Shown here in pieces: positions 1-9,704 of a DNA stretch of 64,000 nucleotides. Below the pieces are notes generated by a model. The model was not told the DNA's origin, made no database searches, and saw only the letters and a program-made list of their open reading frames with translations. Origin of the DNA: Paraburkholderia monticola (GTDB lineage: Bacteria > Pseudomonadota > Gammaproteobacteria > Burkholderiales > Burkholderiaceae); NCBI RefSeq assembly GCF_001580545.1, contig NZ_LRBG01000002.1:225081-289080 (forward strand). The letters run 5' to 3'. Each line of letters starts with the position of its first letter. Position 1 is the stretch's first letter. Made by a program: the position numbers and the translations under genes.

Positions 1-211
1 CGTTGGCCGCGCAACCCGAATTCGCCGGCGACCCCGGCAAGATCTGACCGCTCGCGCACGACTGCGCGTACGCCGCCTGGCTCGCGAGCGCGGGCAGCAC
101 CACCGCCAGCAACGCGGACAGCGCGTTCAGGCGCAACGAGGTATCGATACCCGAGGAGGACCGCGCCGAAGCATTGCGCTTCCCGACGGCGCGCGATTGT
201 GTCGTTTTCAT
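1..211 (-). CDS. Exported protein, N-terminal fragment (runs off window)
   Basis: Only the first 70 codons lie in the window. Reading leftward from ATG at 211, the product has a basic, Ser/Arg-rich lead (MKTTQSRAVGKRN), then a hydrophobic stretch rich in Ala, Leu and Val (about residues 28-43) and a likely signal peptidase I site after AAYA (about residue 49), followed by Cys-containing mature sequence. The long charged N-region before the hydrophobic core is common in large exported proteins such as autotransporters, but the family cannot be told. It lies 87 bp downstream of the porin gene on the same strand, so it could be co-transcribed. Confidence 0.6.
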   Translation of the reverse strand, partial: MKTTQSRAVGKRNASARSSSGIDTSLRLNALSALLAVVLPALASQAAYAQSCASGQILPGSPANSGCAAN

Positions 212-298
212 TTGTTATCCGTTATGTCTTGGCGAGACAGCAACGCGGCCGCCCGCGGCATTTTCGAGATGCATCACCCGAGCCCGGCAGGGCGGCTA

Positions 299-1561
299 TC
301 AGAAGGTCGTCAGGATGCCGACGCCGAAGCCGAGCGGATCCGCGCCGGGACTTCTCGCGCTGACGCTTTGCACGACCGGTGTCGAGTCGAAATCGTAGAG
401 ACCCTGGCTGCGGTTCCAGATACGGCTCACATAGGTCGCGACCGACGTGCGCTTGCTGAACTGGTATTCGTAGACGAGCGAGGCCTGCTGCGCGCCGGTG
501 CTGCTCTGGTTGGCGGTAAGGCACGAGGCGCTCACATTGGCGGCTGCCCCGCTGCAGTTGAGTCCGCGGGCGATACCGTAGGACGCGATCAGTTCGTGGC
601 GTCCGAGGTTCTTCGCGAAGCTGATCGTCGCTGCCTGACGGGAGACGCGACCGTCGCCCATGGCGGCCTTCTTGCCGTAGGTGCCGTCCGAGCCCGCATA
701 GTCCAGACCGAACGCGACGGCAAACGTCGGCGTGAACGAATAGCGCCCGACGATGCGATGGTCCCAGTCGTTTCCGCTCGCCGCCAGCTTGTTCTGATCG
801 AGGCGGGACTCATAGACGTATTGCAGATAGAGGGGGCCCGCGCCGTAGCTTCCCGACAACGTGTACACACGGCCAGCGGGGGTATCGTCCGACGGATCCG
901 ACTGGTTATTGCTGTACAGGAAGTGGCCGACCAGCCCCTCGGAATCTTTCGACGTCGAGTAGAGCACCGCACCCGCGACGCGCTGGTTGAACTGCAGCGA
1001 CGTGCCGTTGAGCGTCGTCATCAGCGTCGTCGTGCTCGCAATCGGCAACTGGTCGCCGAGGAACTTGTAGATGCCCACCGTGTTGTACAGCGGCGAGGTC
1101 AGGTAGCCCATCTCGAGCACGCCGAATTTGTCGCTCTGTACGCCGACGAACGTGTCGCGGCCGGCGAAAGTGCCACTGGCGTTGGTGTTGGTGCCGGTGC
1201 CGAGGTTGATCGTGTTCTCGTACTGGAAGATCGCCTGCCAGCCGCCGCCGAGATCTTCGGTGCCGCGAATGCCCCAGAAGGAACCGTTGCTCGCGAAGCG
1301 GACCGCGGCCGGGCCGTTGACGCCCGGGCTGCGCGCGCCCGTCGACTTGGTGTAAGCGATCGTCGGTGTCAGCAGGCCGTACAGCTGCACCGCGTTGCCG
1401 GTCATCGGCATGCCGTCGCCCGAGACCGGTTGGCTGACGAGATCGTAGCCGAGGGGCGACTGCGCCTCTTCGGCCCCGAGCTTGCTCTGGCCTTCCTGTG
1501 CAGACACGGACCCGCTTGCGAGAAAACAGGCGCACACCGCCGCGAATATTTCTTTTTTCAT
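299..1561 (-). CDS. Gram-negative general porin (OmpC-like, 420 aa)
   Basis: Outer-membrane trimeric beta-barrel porin of the Burkholderiales general porin family, allowing diffusion of small hydrophilic solutes. The start at 1561 is preceded by a GGAGAC ribosome site and gives a classical signal peptide (MKKEIFAAVCACFLASGSVSA, shown here split: MKKEIFAAVCACFL then ASGSVSA, cleaved before QEG). The mature part has typical porin strands: VQLYGLLTPTIAYTKS near the N-terminus, a FWGIRGTEDLGGGWQAIFQ segment, repeated aromatic-terminated strands such as ATYVSRIW, and a C-terminal Phe (ILTTF), the usual BAM recognition signal. A longer in-frame start at 1669 would bury the signal peptide and is rejected. 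It is followed on the same strand by an exported protein. Substrate specificity cannot be read from sequence. Confidence 0.9.
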   Translation of the reverse strand: MKKEIFAAVCACFLASGSVSAQEGQSKLGAEEAQSPLGYDLVSQPVSGDGMPMTGNAVQLYGLLTPTIAYTKSTGARSPGVNGPAAVRFASNGSFWGIRGTEDLGGGWQAIFQYENTINLGTGTNTNASGTFAGRDTFVGVQSDKFGVLEMGYLTSPLYNTVGIYKFLGDQLPIASTTTLMTTLNGTSLQFNQRVAGAVLYSTSKDSEGLVGHFLYSNNQSDPSDDTPAGRVYTLSGSYGAGPLYLQYVYESRLDQNKLAASGNDWDHRIVGRYSFTPTFAVAFGLDYAGSDGTYGKKAAMGDGRVSRQAATISFAKNLGRHELIASYGIARGLNCSGAAANVSASCLTANQSSTGAQQASLVYEYQFSKRTSVATYVSRIWNRSQGLYDFDSTPVVQSVSARSPGADPLGFGVGILTTF

Positions 1562-2527
1562 CTGGTCTCCAGTTTTTCTTCTATGCGCTCGCCTGCCCGT
1601 GCTGCCTGATGCCACCCGGACCCTCCCCACCTTCAGCGCGGACGTTTTGCGCCGAGAGTGGTATGACACGCCTTAGAAAACGATTTCCTATTCTCAAGTT
1701 TCGCCGCTTGAGTGTCAACAGAAATCGCAATGATGGAAACGGTGGTTGGCAAGCTCAACGCGAGAGATTGCACGTGACCGGTATCGTGAAATCCCTATGG
1801 TTACGGCGTATTTCTGATGTTGTCGGCTTTTTTTGAGCTGACGCATAGATCGGAAAACACGCCCATTCGGGAATCCACCATGAAAATTGGTGCCCCTAGA
1901 CCGAAGGACAAACGTTTTCCTATTTCGGGCTTTTCGCTCTTGAAAGCATTGCGCTCCAGGGCCGTTGGTCAACGCGGGGACGCGGCGGGCGCGGCGCTGG
2001 CAATGGAGGGCGTAGGAGGGGGGCGCGACGATCAGAAGCCACGGGCGGCGCCACGTAGCCGATTAGCTGTTCTTGTTCAGGTAGACAGGGATGGCACACA
2101 GGTGTGGGGCAGTGCGGTAGTCGAGCACTGTGGGCCCTCTTACGGTTCCGGAGCGGACAAACGCTCGCGGCAATACCGGATGCGTTTCTCCTATGAAACT
2201 GGACCGGTGAATTTCGCTCCCCCGGCCGCGCGGCACTTTATTACATTTTCATAGCGCCATGCAACGTCACGGTTCGACGAGCGTAGCGTCGAAGTGCGAC
2301 TCGCTGCGGTGTTTACCCTGGGTAGCCGCTGTTTAGCATAAGCTTTTGGGCGCATGCGGGCGCCAGTGGTCCTGGCCGCCGTGCATGCGCGGCGCTGCAG
2401 AACCGAGATCTCGACCGTAAGTGATTGTTTTTATGTGGAAACGAGTCACTGCTGCGCCGGGATGGGGTTGCCGGGTCAAACTTGAGTGAGTCTCGACATC
2501 CGTCCGCCGGGCCGCTACTCCCCACTT
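1562..2527. other. Long intergenic region between porin and groES
   Basis: Nearly 1 kb separates the divergent porin and groES genes. No convincing coding sequence is present: open frames here (for example 1817-2254 on the plus strand) have no ribosome site and random-looking composition. Two imperfectly similar A/T-richer patches containing TTTCCTATT occur near 1684 and 1916, with too little identity to call a repeat element. The porin promoter should lie in the left part but I could not pin a -35/-10 pair. Confidence 0.5.
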
Positions 2528-2528
2528 C

Positions 2529-2557
2529 TTGAATTTGTCACCACCCGTCCATATAAT
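2529..2557 (+). promoter_or_regulatory. groESL promoter (sigma70-like, overlapping a sigma32-like box)
   Basis: TTGAAT at 2529-2534 and a perfect TATAAT at 2552-2557 are separated by exactly 17 bp. The same region reads as a heat-shock-like promoter, with CTTGAAT at 2528-2534 and CCATAT at 2549-2554. The last base of the -10 is the first base of the CIRCE operator, so repressor binding would block polymerase. Confidence 0.75.
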
Positions 2558-2583
2558 TAGCACTCGCTGCACGAGAGTGCTAA
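2557..2583 (+). promoter_or_regulatory. CIRCE operator (HrcA binding site)
   Basis: A perfect inverted repeat TTAGCACTC - 9 bp - GAGTGCTAA, matching the CIRCE consensus in both arms and spacer length. It lies 72 bp before groES and overlaps the -10 hexamer, indicating HrcA repression of groESL that is relieved on heat shock. Confidence 0.95.
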
Positions 2584-2655
2584 CAACATCGCCGGTTGGC
2601 TCGGCCAGCCGGGTTTTTCTCAGCGTTCTTCAGTCTCAATCAGAGAGGAGTATGT

Positions 2656-2946
2656 ATGAACCTTCGTCCTTTGCATGATCGCGTGATCGTCAAGCGTCTG
2701 GATCAAGAAACCAAGACCGCGTCGGGCATCGTGATCCCCGAAGCCGCAGCGGAAAAGCCGGATCAGGGCGAAATCCTCGCAGTCGGCCCGGGCAAGCGTG
2801 ACGACAAGGGCGCACAAATCGCGCTCGACGTGAAGGTCGGTGATCGCGTCCTGTTCGGCAAGTACGCTGGCCAGACCGTCAAGGTCGACGGCAACGAACT
2901 GCTCGTGATGCGCGAAGAAGACATCATGGCCGTGGTGCAGAAGTAA
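2656..2946 (+). CDS. groES: Co-chaperonin GroES (96 aa)
   Basis: Heptameric lid of the GroEL folding chamber in the cytoplasm. The start at 2656 follows an AGAGGAG ribosome site; an ATG four bases earlier (2652) is out of frame. The protein begins [14 protein letters not shown], has the mobile-loop region [18 protein letters not shown] (about residues 17-34) that contacts GroEL, and ends [15 protein letters not shown], all standard for the family at 95-97 aa. It is followed 53 bp later by groEL in the usual bicistronic operon, controlled by the CIRCE operator and promoter upstream. Confidence 0.98.
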   Translation: MNLRPLHDRVIVKRLDQETKTASGIVIPEAAAEKPDQGEILAVGPGKRDDKGAQIALDVKVGDRVLFGKYAGQTVKVDGNELLVMREEDIMAVVQK

Positions 2947-2996
2947 GCGCAAAGTCGCTACTTCCCCGGTTATATCCAAAGAATTCAAGGAGTTAG

Positions 2997-4640
<1,644 letters not shown>

Positions 4641-4748
4641 TTCCGCTCGGGCCTCGTGGTCCGGCTGCGTGGTCAAACCACCGCGGCTGGATCGCCGACG
4701 AGGCCCGGCTGGAAGTCCATGTGGGGAGTGCGCTGCGAGGCGCGCTTT

Positions 4749-4790
4749 CCCAAAAGAAAAAACCCGCTTATGCGGGTTTTTTCTTTTGGG
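4749..4790. terminator. Bidirectional intrinsic terminator after groEL
   Basis: A long inverted repeat: CCCAAAAGAAAAAACCCGC, a 4-base loop, and the complementary GCGGGTTTTTTCTTTTGGG. The GC stem is flanked by an A-run and a T-run, so it should end both the rightward groESL transcript and the leftward cysC transcript, which converge here. Confidence 0.92.
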
Positions 4791-4842
4791 TCCGGCGTTA
4801 ACGTGGTTCCTGGCGAGCGTCTCCTGACGCCCTCGGTCCGGG

Positions 4843-5481
4843 TCAATCGCCTGCCGTTTGGGCGCTACGTTGAGCCGATGTTTCAAGACACTTTTCGCGC
4901 AGGAAATGGAAGATCTGCGCGACGCTTTCCGCGGGGCTCAGCGTCCCTGTGTCGACGTGCAAGTCGGGGTCGGTCGGCGCTTCATAGGGCGCGGACACGC
5001 CGGTGAACGAACTGATCTCGCCAGACTTCGCTTTCGCGTAGAGGCCTTTCGGATCGCGGCTCGCACAGGTGGCGAGCGGGGCGGACACATAGGTCTCGAC
5101 GAACCTGTCGGGTCCGATGATCGCGCGCGCCATCGCCCGGTCTTCGCGGATCGGCGAAATCAGCGCCGCAATGACAATCAAGCCCGCGTCGTTCATCAGT
5201 TGGGCGACGTGCGCCACGCGGCGGATGTTTTCGCGGCGGTCGTGGCGCTCGAAACCGAGGTCGCTGGCCAGGCCATGGCGGATATTGTCGCCGTCGAGCA
5301 CATAGCAGGCGTGACCGAGCCCGATCAACTGCTCCTCGAGCGCAAACGCGAGCGTCGATTTGCCGGCACCGGACAGGCCGGTCAGCCAGATCGTGGCGGG
5401 CTTCTGGCCGAACATGCGGATGCGATCCTGCACCGCGATGTTGCCGTGGAAGCGTTGCACGAAGTGGGGCGGCTCTTGCAT
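4843..5481 (-). CDS. cysC: Adenylylsulfate (APS) kinase CysC (212 aa)
   Basis: Phosphorylates APS to PAPS using ATP, for sulfate activation. The P-loop GLSGAGKST and the APS-contacting DGDNIRHGL are present, followed by the ALISPIREDR segment and the family motif GLYAKAKSGEISSFTG. I chose ATG 5481 (MQEPPHF) because AGGAG lies 9 bp before it; an in-frame ATG at 5511 adds 10 residues but has no clear ribosome site. It stands alone, without cysD, cysN, cysH or sulfotransferase genes nearby, so its PAPS may feed assimilation elsewhere or sulfation. Convergent with groEL. Confidence 0.93.
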   Translation of the reverse strand: MQEPPHFVQRFHGNIAVQDRIRMFGQKPATIWLTGLSGAGKSTLAFALEEQLIGLGHACYVLDGDNIRHGLASDLGFERHDRRENIRRVAHVAQLMNDAGLIVIAALISPIREDRAMARAIIGPDRFVETYVSAPLATCASRDPKGLYAKAKSGEISSFTGVSAPYEAPTDPDLHVDTGTLSPAESVAQIFHFLREKCLETSAQRSAQTAGD

Positions 5482-5579
5482 GGATAGGTTCTCCTGATTC
5501 TTCTGGCTCATTCGCAGTGCCAGCCTTGCCTCCACGTACCGGCGTTATGCAGGCTTTCGGTGGAATCCGCGATGGTAAC

Positions 5580-5767
5580 GCGAAAGCCTTTCGGAGTGCC
5601 TCCGGCAGTGGAATCGAAAATCCGCTGTGTGCGCTCGGATAGCCGGCGCTCGCTATGTCGGGCCGCGGCAAGCCGCTGTGGCCGGTCGCGACGATTTGCG
5701 TGCCGACTCGCACCTCGAGCGGGACCTGCTGCTCCGGTTCGCTCAGGTCGACCCGCCCAGCCATCCA
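5580..5767 (-). pseudogene. Remnant of a glycan-associated repeat domain
   Basis: Reading leftward from 5767, about 62 codons resemble a domain often seen at the ends of bacterial glycosyltransferase-like proteins: an opening Trp, then LEVRVGTQIVATG, then RPDIASAGYPSAHSGFSIPLPE. The family pattern is roughly GWxxx-PxxPVxLEVxxDGxxVA...RPDLAxAGxGxxxHGFxxxLP. A TAG at 5768-5770 sits just before the Trp, where the domain would normally begin, and the similarity fades after about 5580. I read this as a decayed gene fragment upstream of cysC. Resemblance is by eye only. Confidence 0.4.
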
Positions 5768-6173
5768 CTACGCCGTCGCGCTATAGACGTGCGAACTATC
5801 GAGCTGATCTATTTCGGATTGAATCACGCGGTCATTACCTTTATTCAAATCAAAAAACGAAATGACGGTCGAGCGCCGCATTTCGGTGGATGGATGAAAA
5901 AGGTCGGGAATGACATGCGTGGACATATGACTACTGGTGATGGGTAAAAGTCTAGCCGCATGCTCTCAATGACGTTGTAACGTTTCATTACGCAATAAAA
6001 CGTTCGCTTACGAAAACCCAACCGGCATCATGCTGTTACGCGAAACAAATTTGTGAGCGAATTGAAATGTGCACAAAACACCGCAGCATCGATAAGTGGA
6101 ACTGATCTGCGTTATCAATTTTCGAGGCAAATCGAATGAACATTCGCATAATTTGCGAATAAAGCATCAAATA
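5768..6173. other. A/T-richer intergenic region with paired direct repeats
   Basis: No supported gene. Two similar 14-mers, AACGTTTCATTACG (5979-5992) and AACGTTCGCTTACG (5999-6012), start exactly 20 bp apart, about two helical turns on one face of the helix. A short inverted repeat (ATTCGCA...TGCGAAT) follows near 6142-6160. The patch is markedly lower in GC than its surroundings. It could be a regulator-binding region or the scar of an insertion. Confidence 0.4.
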
Positions 6174-6199
6174 AAAAACCCGCTCAAGAGCGGGTTTTC
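6174..6199 (-). terminator. Intrinsic terminator for the ThiD-like gene
   Basis: AAAACCCGCTC / GAGCGGGTTTT hairpin with a 2-base loop. Read leftward it ends in a T-rich tract (TTTTTTATTT), 25 bp past the stop codon at 6224. Confidence 0.88.
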
Positions 6200-6223
6200 A
6201 CTGGGTGCTGGCGAATTGCAAGG

Positions 6224-7087
6224 TCAGTGCCGTGCTTCTCCGGGCGCCGCGCCTGTGCCTTGCGCGGGCGGGGTTTCATCGTCGTCGCTGCTACGCGCCC
6301 AGAAGAAGCGGTCGGGCATGTACGACCCCATGCCTGGCCGGAACGCATTGCGCACCGCCTGATACAGATACTCCTGGCTCTCGCGCACCGCTTCAGCGGG
6401 TTCCTGGCCGTTGGCGAGCAGCGCGGCGATCGCCGCGCCGAGCGTATCGGTCAGGCCCGTCAAACGATGGGGCGCGCGGTCCCACATGTCCTGACGCAAC
6501 TGGCCGTCCTCGCTGAAGAGGGTGTTGACGAGCCGGTGCGTGCCGGTTTCGGTCGACAGAATGTACTCGCAGCCCTGCGACAGCAGGTGCGAGATCGCGG
6601 CGTCGAGGCTCGGTGCCTCCGCGTCGCCGTCGGGTTGGGCGAGCGCGAGCAGCGTGGCCGAGTCGGCCACCAGCAGCGTGGTTTGCGGCGCGAGCAGATC
6701 GGCGATCGCTTCGCGCAGTTCGTCGGCGGCGAGCACGTGTTCGTCGTCGAGCGTGAAGTCGGGGGCGAGGATCAGTGGAATGTCGTCGTAGTCTGCGACC
6801 ACTTCGGCGATCGCGCTCACCACTTCGGCGCGCGTGCATGCGCCGACCTTGAACGCGGCGATCGGCATGTCCTCAAGCAGCATGCGCGCCTGCGTGGCGA
6901 CCGTGTCCGGGTCGAGTCCGGTCACTTCGTCGCAGTTCGCCGAATCGCGCACGGTATAGCCCGTGAGCACGGAAACGCCGTGGCAGCCCATGCTGGCAAG
7001 TGTCAACAGGTCCGCCTGCAGGCCGGAGCCGCCGGTGGGATCGGAGAGACCGAAGGTGAGGACGATCGGGGGTGTGTCGCTGGGCAT
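6224..7087 (-). CDS. thiD: ThiD-like (hydroxymethyl/phosphomethyl)pyrimidine kinase (287 aa)
   Basis: Ribokinase-fold kinase of the ThiD type, which phosphorylates HMP and HMP-P in thiamine synthesis. Near the N-terminus it has LTFGLSDPTGGSGLQADL, the ThiD substrate and ATP region, then SMGCHGVSVLTGYTVRDS. It is divergent where catalysis occurs: the usual DPVMV segment is APDFTLDD here, and the anion-hole motif normally written GTGCTL is LTGLTDTLGAAIA, with no Cys and an Asp as in PfkB sugar kinases. The C-terminus is an acidic and Ala/Gly-rich tail. It faces away from the rubredoxin gene. It may be a true ThiD or a paralogue with altered substrate. Confidence 0.75.
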   Translation of the reverse strand: MPSDTPPIVLTFGLSDPTGGSGLQADLLTLASMGCHGVSVLTGYTVRDSANCDEVTGLDPDTVATQARMLLEDMPIAAFKVGACTRAEVVSAIAEVVADYDDIPLILAPDFTLDDEHVLAADELREAIADLLAPQTTLLVADSATLLALAQPDGDAEAPSLDAAISHLLSQGCEYILSTETGTHRLVNTLFSEDGQLRQDMWDRAPHRLTGLTDTLGAAIAALLANGQEPAEAVRESQEYLYQAVRNAFRPGMGSYMPDRFFWARSSDDDETPPAQGTGAAPGEARH

Positions 7088-7440
7088 GAAAATGGATAAA
7101 GAAAAGCGGATTTCGGCGCAAATTGCGCAATTGGTTCAATTATGCGGCCTAAACCGCGGCGAGGGCGTTTTTTCGCGCATCGGGCCGCGCTCGCGGCTCC
7201 CTCACGGCCCACGGGCGGGATGGGGCGGCGCGGGATCGCATCGAGCTTGCCCTGACTCCGTCACGAGCTTGCCCGAGGGTGCCCTCTATCGCGCTGCCGG
7301 CTTGCCGCCACTGCCGCGCGGCCACGCCGTCGAAGGCCGGTGCACGCTACGATTGCGCGTTTTCGATTGCTAGGCATGGGGGCGGCAACACGGTACCATC
7401 ATGGCTCCCGCTTCCACGGACTCAACGACGCGACACAAGA
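7088..7440. other. Intergenic region between divergent thiD-like gene and rubredoxin
   Basis: Contains no supported gene. A short symmetric GCGCAAATTGCGC element at about 7117-7129 lies just upstream of the thiD-like gene and could be an operator or part of its promoter. The rest is GC-rich with nothing recognisable. Confidence 0.4.
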
Positions 7441-7611
7441 ATGGAATATCAAAGCTGGATGTGCCTGATTTGCGGCTGGATTTACGACGAAGAGGCCGGC
7501 TTGCCCGACGAAGGCATTGCGCCGGGCACGCGCTGGGAAGACGTTCCCATCAACTGGACGTGTCCGGAGTGCGGAGCGCGCAAGGAAGACTTCGAAATGG
7601 TCCAGATCTGA
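7441..7611 (+). CDS. Rubredoxin (56 aa)
   Basis: Small one-iron electron carrier. Two CxxC knuckles supply the Fe ligands: CLICGWIYDEEAG (about residues 8-20) and TCPECGARKEDFEM (about residues 40-53), at standard length and spacing with the usual aromatic residues. ATG 7441 gives the canonical N-terminus; the open frame extends upstream to 7279 but that part is not rubredoxin-like. It stands next to a divergent thiD-like gene, a common Burkholderiales arrangement. The redox partner is not evident from this window. Confidence 0.95.
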   Translation: MEYQSWMCLICGWIYDEEAGLPDEGIAPGTRWEDVPINWTCPECGARKEDFEMVQI

Positions 7612-7733
7612 AGCCCGGTCAGCCGCCGGCCTCGGCCGGTGGGATCGTTTGCCTAGCTTGACCGGTTGGTCCGGCGCCGCGGTTTCATGGGGTCGTGCGA
7701 CTCGCCGGAAGCTTCGGCCCGAAAACCGGGTCC

Positions 7734-7755
7734 CGAGGTTCGGTCCCGAACCTCG
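7734..7755. repeat. Perfect palindrome / hairpin downstream of rubredoxin
   Basis: Arms CGAGGTTCGG and CCGAACCTCG around a 2-base centre, inside a stretch with several GGTCCCGA-type echoes (about 7720-7780). There is no T-run, so it is not a standard intrinsic terminator; it may still form an RNA hairpin protecting the rubredoxin mRNA. The rest of 7612-7987 has nothing else I can identify. Confidence 0.5.
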
Positions 7756-7987
7756 ACTTTGAACTTCGATCCCGAAGGTCAGCGGCGTCATCCGCCGCGC
7801 AATTGCTGCAATCGCTTGATGCGTCCGGCGCGCCCGGCGCCTGTCTGAGCGCGCCGGCGCGGAACATCGCCGGGCGCGCCGTGTCGCAACGGTAGTCTGT
7901 CATTGTCCTGTCGCCGGTTCGCGCGTTGGCCGATCACTCAGCACGCGGCGCGAAGCGACGGCCCCGTCAGCTTCGTGTCGCCTGCCC

Positions 7988-9394
7988 ATGACTCTTCGAT
8001 CCGCTGCACCCGTTTCCCTCGATGCACTGCCGAACCCGCGCGGCGGCGCGGTCCGCCCCGCGGAACTGGCGCTCGCCGAGGCGTCGCTCGCGTTCGAGCA
8101 GCGCGACGAGAGCGGCGCCGCGCTGCTGCGTGCGTCGCACGCGCTGCGTACGGCGGGCTGGCTGAGCGCGCAACGTTTCGCCGACGCGCTCGTGCGGCTC
8201 TCGCCGCTCGCGAGCGGCGAGCCAGCCGAAGCGGAAAGCGCGCGGCCGGTGTTCGGCGCGGCGCTGCACGATTTCCGCGCGGCGCTCGAACGTCACAATC
8301 TGCGCGAGCTCAGTTGTTCGCCGACGCTATTCACCCATTACCGCGAACTGTGCGCGCAACTCGTCGAACCCACGCCGGGCTCCGCCGTCGCGTTCGAAGA
8401 CCTCGCGCTGTGCGCGCGGCCGGTGCCTCCGGCGTCGCTGCAGGCGCGATCGGCCGATCAGCTCGCGCATTTGCGCGCGCGCTACGAGCGCGCGTTGCTG
8501 CCGGTGCTGCGCTCGCAAGCCGAGACGGGCAGTGCGGTCGCGCTCGCAGTCACGAACGCCGCGCTCGACGAGCTCGACACCGTTTTCGCCGAACTTGCCG
8601 GCCCCGATCCCTACGATTTCTGGCGGCTCGCGCGCGCCTGCGCGAAGGCGCTGCGCACGCGCGGCCACGCGATTCGCGAGATCGACGCGCGGCGCTTCTA
8701 CGCGCGCTGCAACCTGGCGCTCGCCGATCACGCGCATGGCATCGAGCGCGCGCCGCGTTCGTTGGTGCGCGCGACCCTGGCGCTGCTGTGGCGCGACTAC
8801 GCGCTGTTCGGCGCGGCCGCGCAAGACGCCGACCAGGTCGAGGTGCTGCACGATTACGGCTTGACCGTCGACTGGCACGTGGCGGGCACGCAGTCGTCGG
8901 AGGCGCTGTGGGAGGCGGGCGCGCTCGCGGCGCAGTCGCTGCCGCACACGCGCGATCTCGGCGTGCTGAGCGTCAATGCGAACGCGTATGAAGACTTTCT
9001 GCAGACCGCCGACGCGTCGATCGAGGCGCTCGCCGCCCATGCCCGCGCGGCCGATCAGCCGGAGAAGGCCGACCCGAGCGAAGCGCTGCAGGCGGGCGAC
9101 GCCGCCTACCGGCTCGGCTCGGCGGCGTGCGCGCTCGGCCTCGGTCACGTGGCGCTGCTCGCCGATGCGCTCGGTCTCGCATGGCGGCGTCGCGCGCATG
9201 CGGGCGTCGCGACGCCGGCGGTGCGCGCGCACGTGATCGTCGGCGCGCCGCCGGCCAATACGCTCGAACAGGCCGCCGAGGCCTTGCGCGCGACGCTGCA
9301 CAAGGTCGCCGCGGGCGTCGCGCCAGCCAACGGCAGCCTCACGCAGGCGGCACTTGCCGCGCTCACGCGCGCGATCGAGCAAGGAGGCGCGTAA
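7988..9394 (+). CDS. Unknown Ala-rich, mostly helical protein (468 aa)
   Basis: Family not recognised with confidence. The protein is very rich in Ala, Leu and Arg, has no signal peptide or membrane segment, and is predicted by composition to be a bundle of helices. Its layout recalls helical histidine-phosphotransfer-like regions at the N-termini of ChpA/PilL-type chemotaxis kinases (for example HYRELCAQL and LTVDWHVAGTQSSEALW followed by YEDFLQTADASIEALAAHA), but no kinase or CheW-like domain and no clear Hpt motif is present. Third-position GC is very high, supporting real coding on this frame; competing open frames are its shadows. Monocistronic-looking, 310 bp before yqgE. Confidence 0.7.
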   Translation: MTLRSAAPVSLDALPNPRGGAVRPAELALAEASLAFEQRDESGAALLRASHALRTAGWLSAQRFADALVRLSPLASGEPAEAESARPVFGAALHDFRAALERHNLRELSCSPTLFTHYRELCAQLVEPTPGSAVAFEDLALCARPVPPASLQARSADQLAHLRARYERALLPVLRSQAETGSAVALAVTNAALDELDTVFAELAGPDPYDFWRLARACAKALRTRGHAIREIDARRFYARCNLALADHAHGIERAPRSLVRATLALLWRDYALFGAAAQDADQVEVLHDYGLTVDWHVAGTQSSEALWEAGALAAQSLPHTRDLGVLSVNANAYEDFLQTADASIEALAAHARAADQPEKADPSEALQAGDAAYRLGSAACALGLGHVALLADALGLAWRRRAHAGVATPAVRAHVIVGAPPANTLEQAAEALRATLHKVAAGVAPANGSLTQAALAALTRAIEQGGA

Positions 9395-9704
9395 GTCGCA
9401 AGCTGGGGGAGACAGAACGCCCGGCTGGCCCGCGACTTGCGTCTACAACGCATCGACTGACGCGTGCAGAACGCCCGGAAACCGTTTGTGACAGGACATA
9501 ATTCCGCGCACTTCGCCAGGTGCGCCGAACGCGCCGTTCTGCGCGGTATTTCGGCGCCTGCTCGCGGCATGGCGCAAGCCGCGCGCGTGATAAAGTTCAA
9601 CCTGATCCGGCGTAGATGGTGCGCCCCACCTCGCATGCAACGCCGCGCGTTGCCAAGCTCAAAGCAGCCCGCCATCCCGCATCGTCTTTGCTAAAATCCG
9701 AACT
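9395..9704 (+). promoter_or_regulatory. Upstream region of yqgE with extended -10
   Basis: The gap holds no supported gene. At its right edge TGCTAAAAT (9689-9697) is an extended -10 (TGnTAAAAT) ending only 7 bp before ATG 9705. A normal start-site distance from this box would place transcription initiation at or next to the ATG, giving a leaderless or nearly leaderless yqgE mRNA; no ribosome site is visible before this ATG. Confidence 0.45.

Noticed and set aside
197..1609. 470-aa plus-strand frame over the porin
   Set aside because: Shadow of the porin, which has a signal peptide and C-terminal Phe on the minus strand.
1817..2254. 145-aa plus-strand frame in the porin-groES gap
   Set aside because: No ribosome site, no domain, ordinary intergenic composition.
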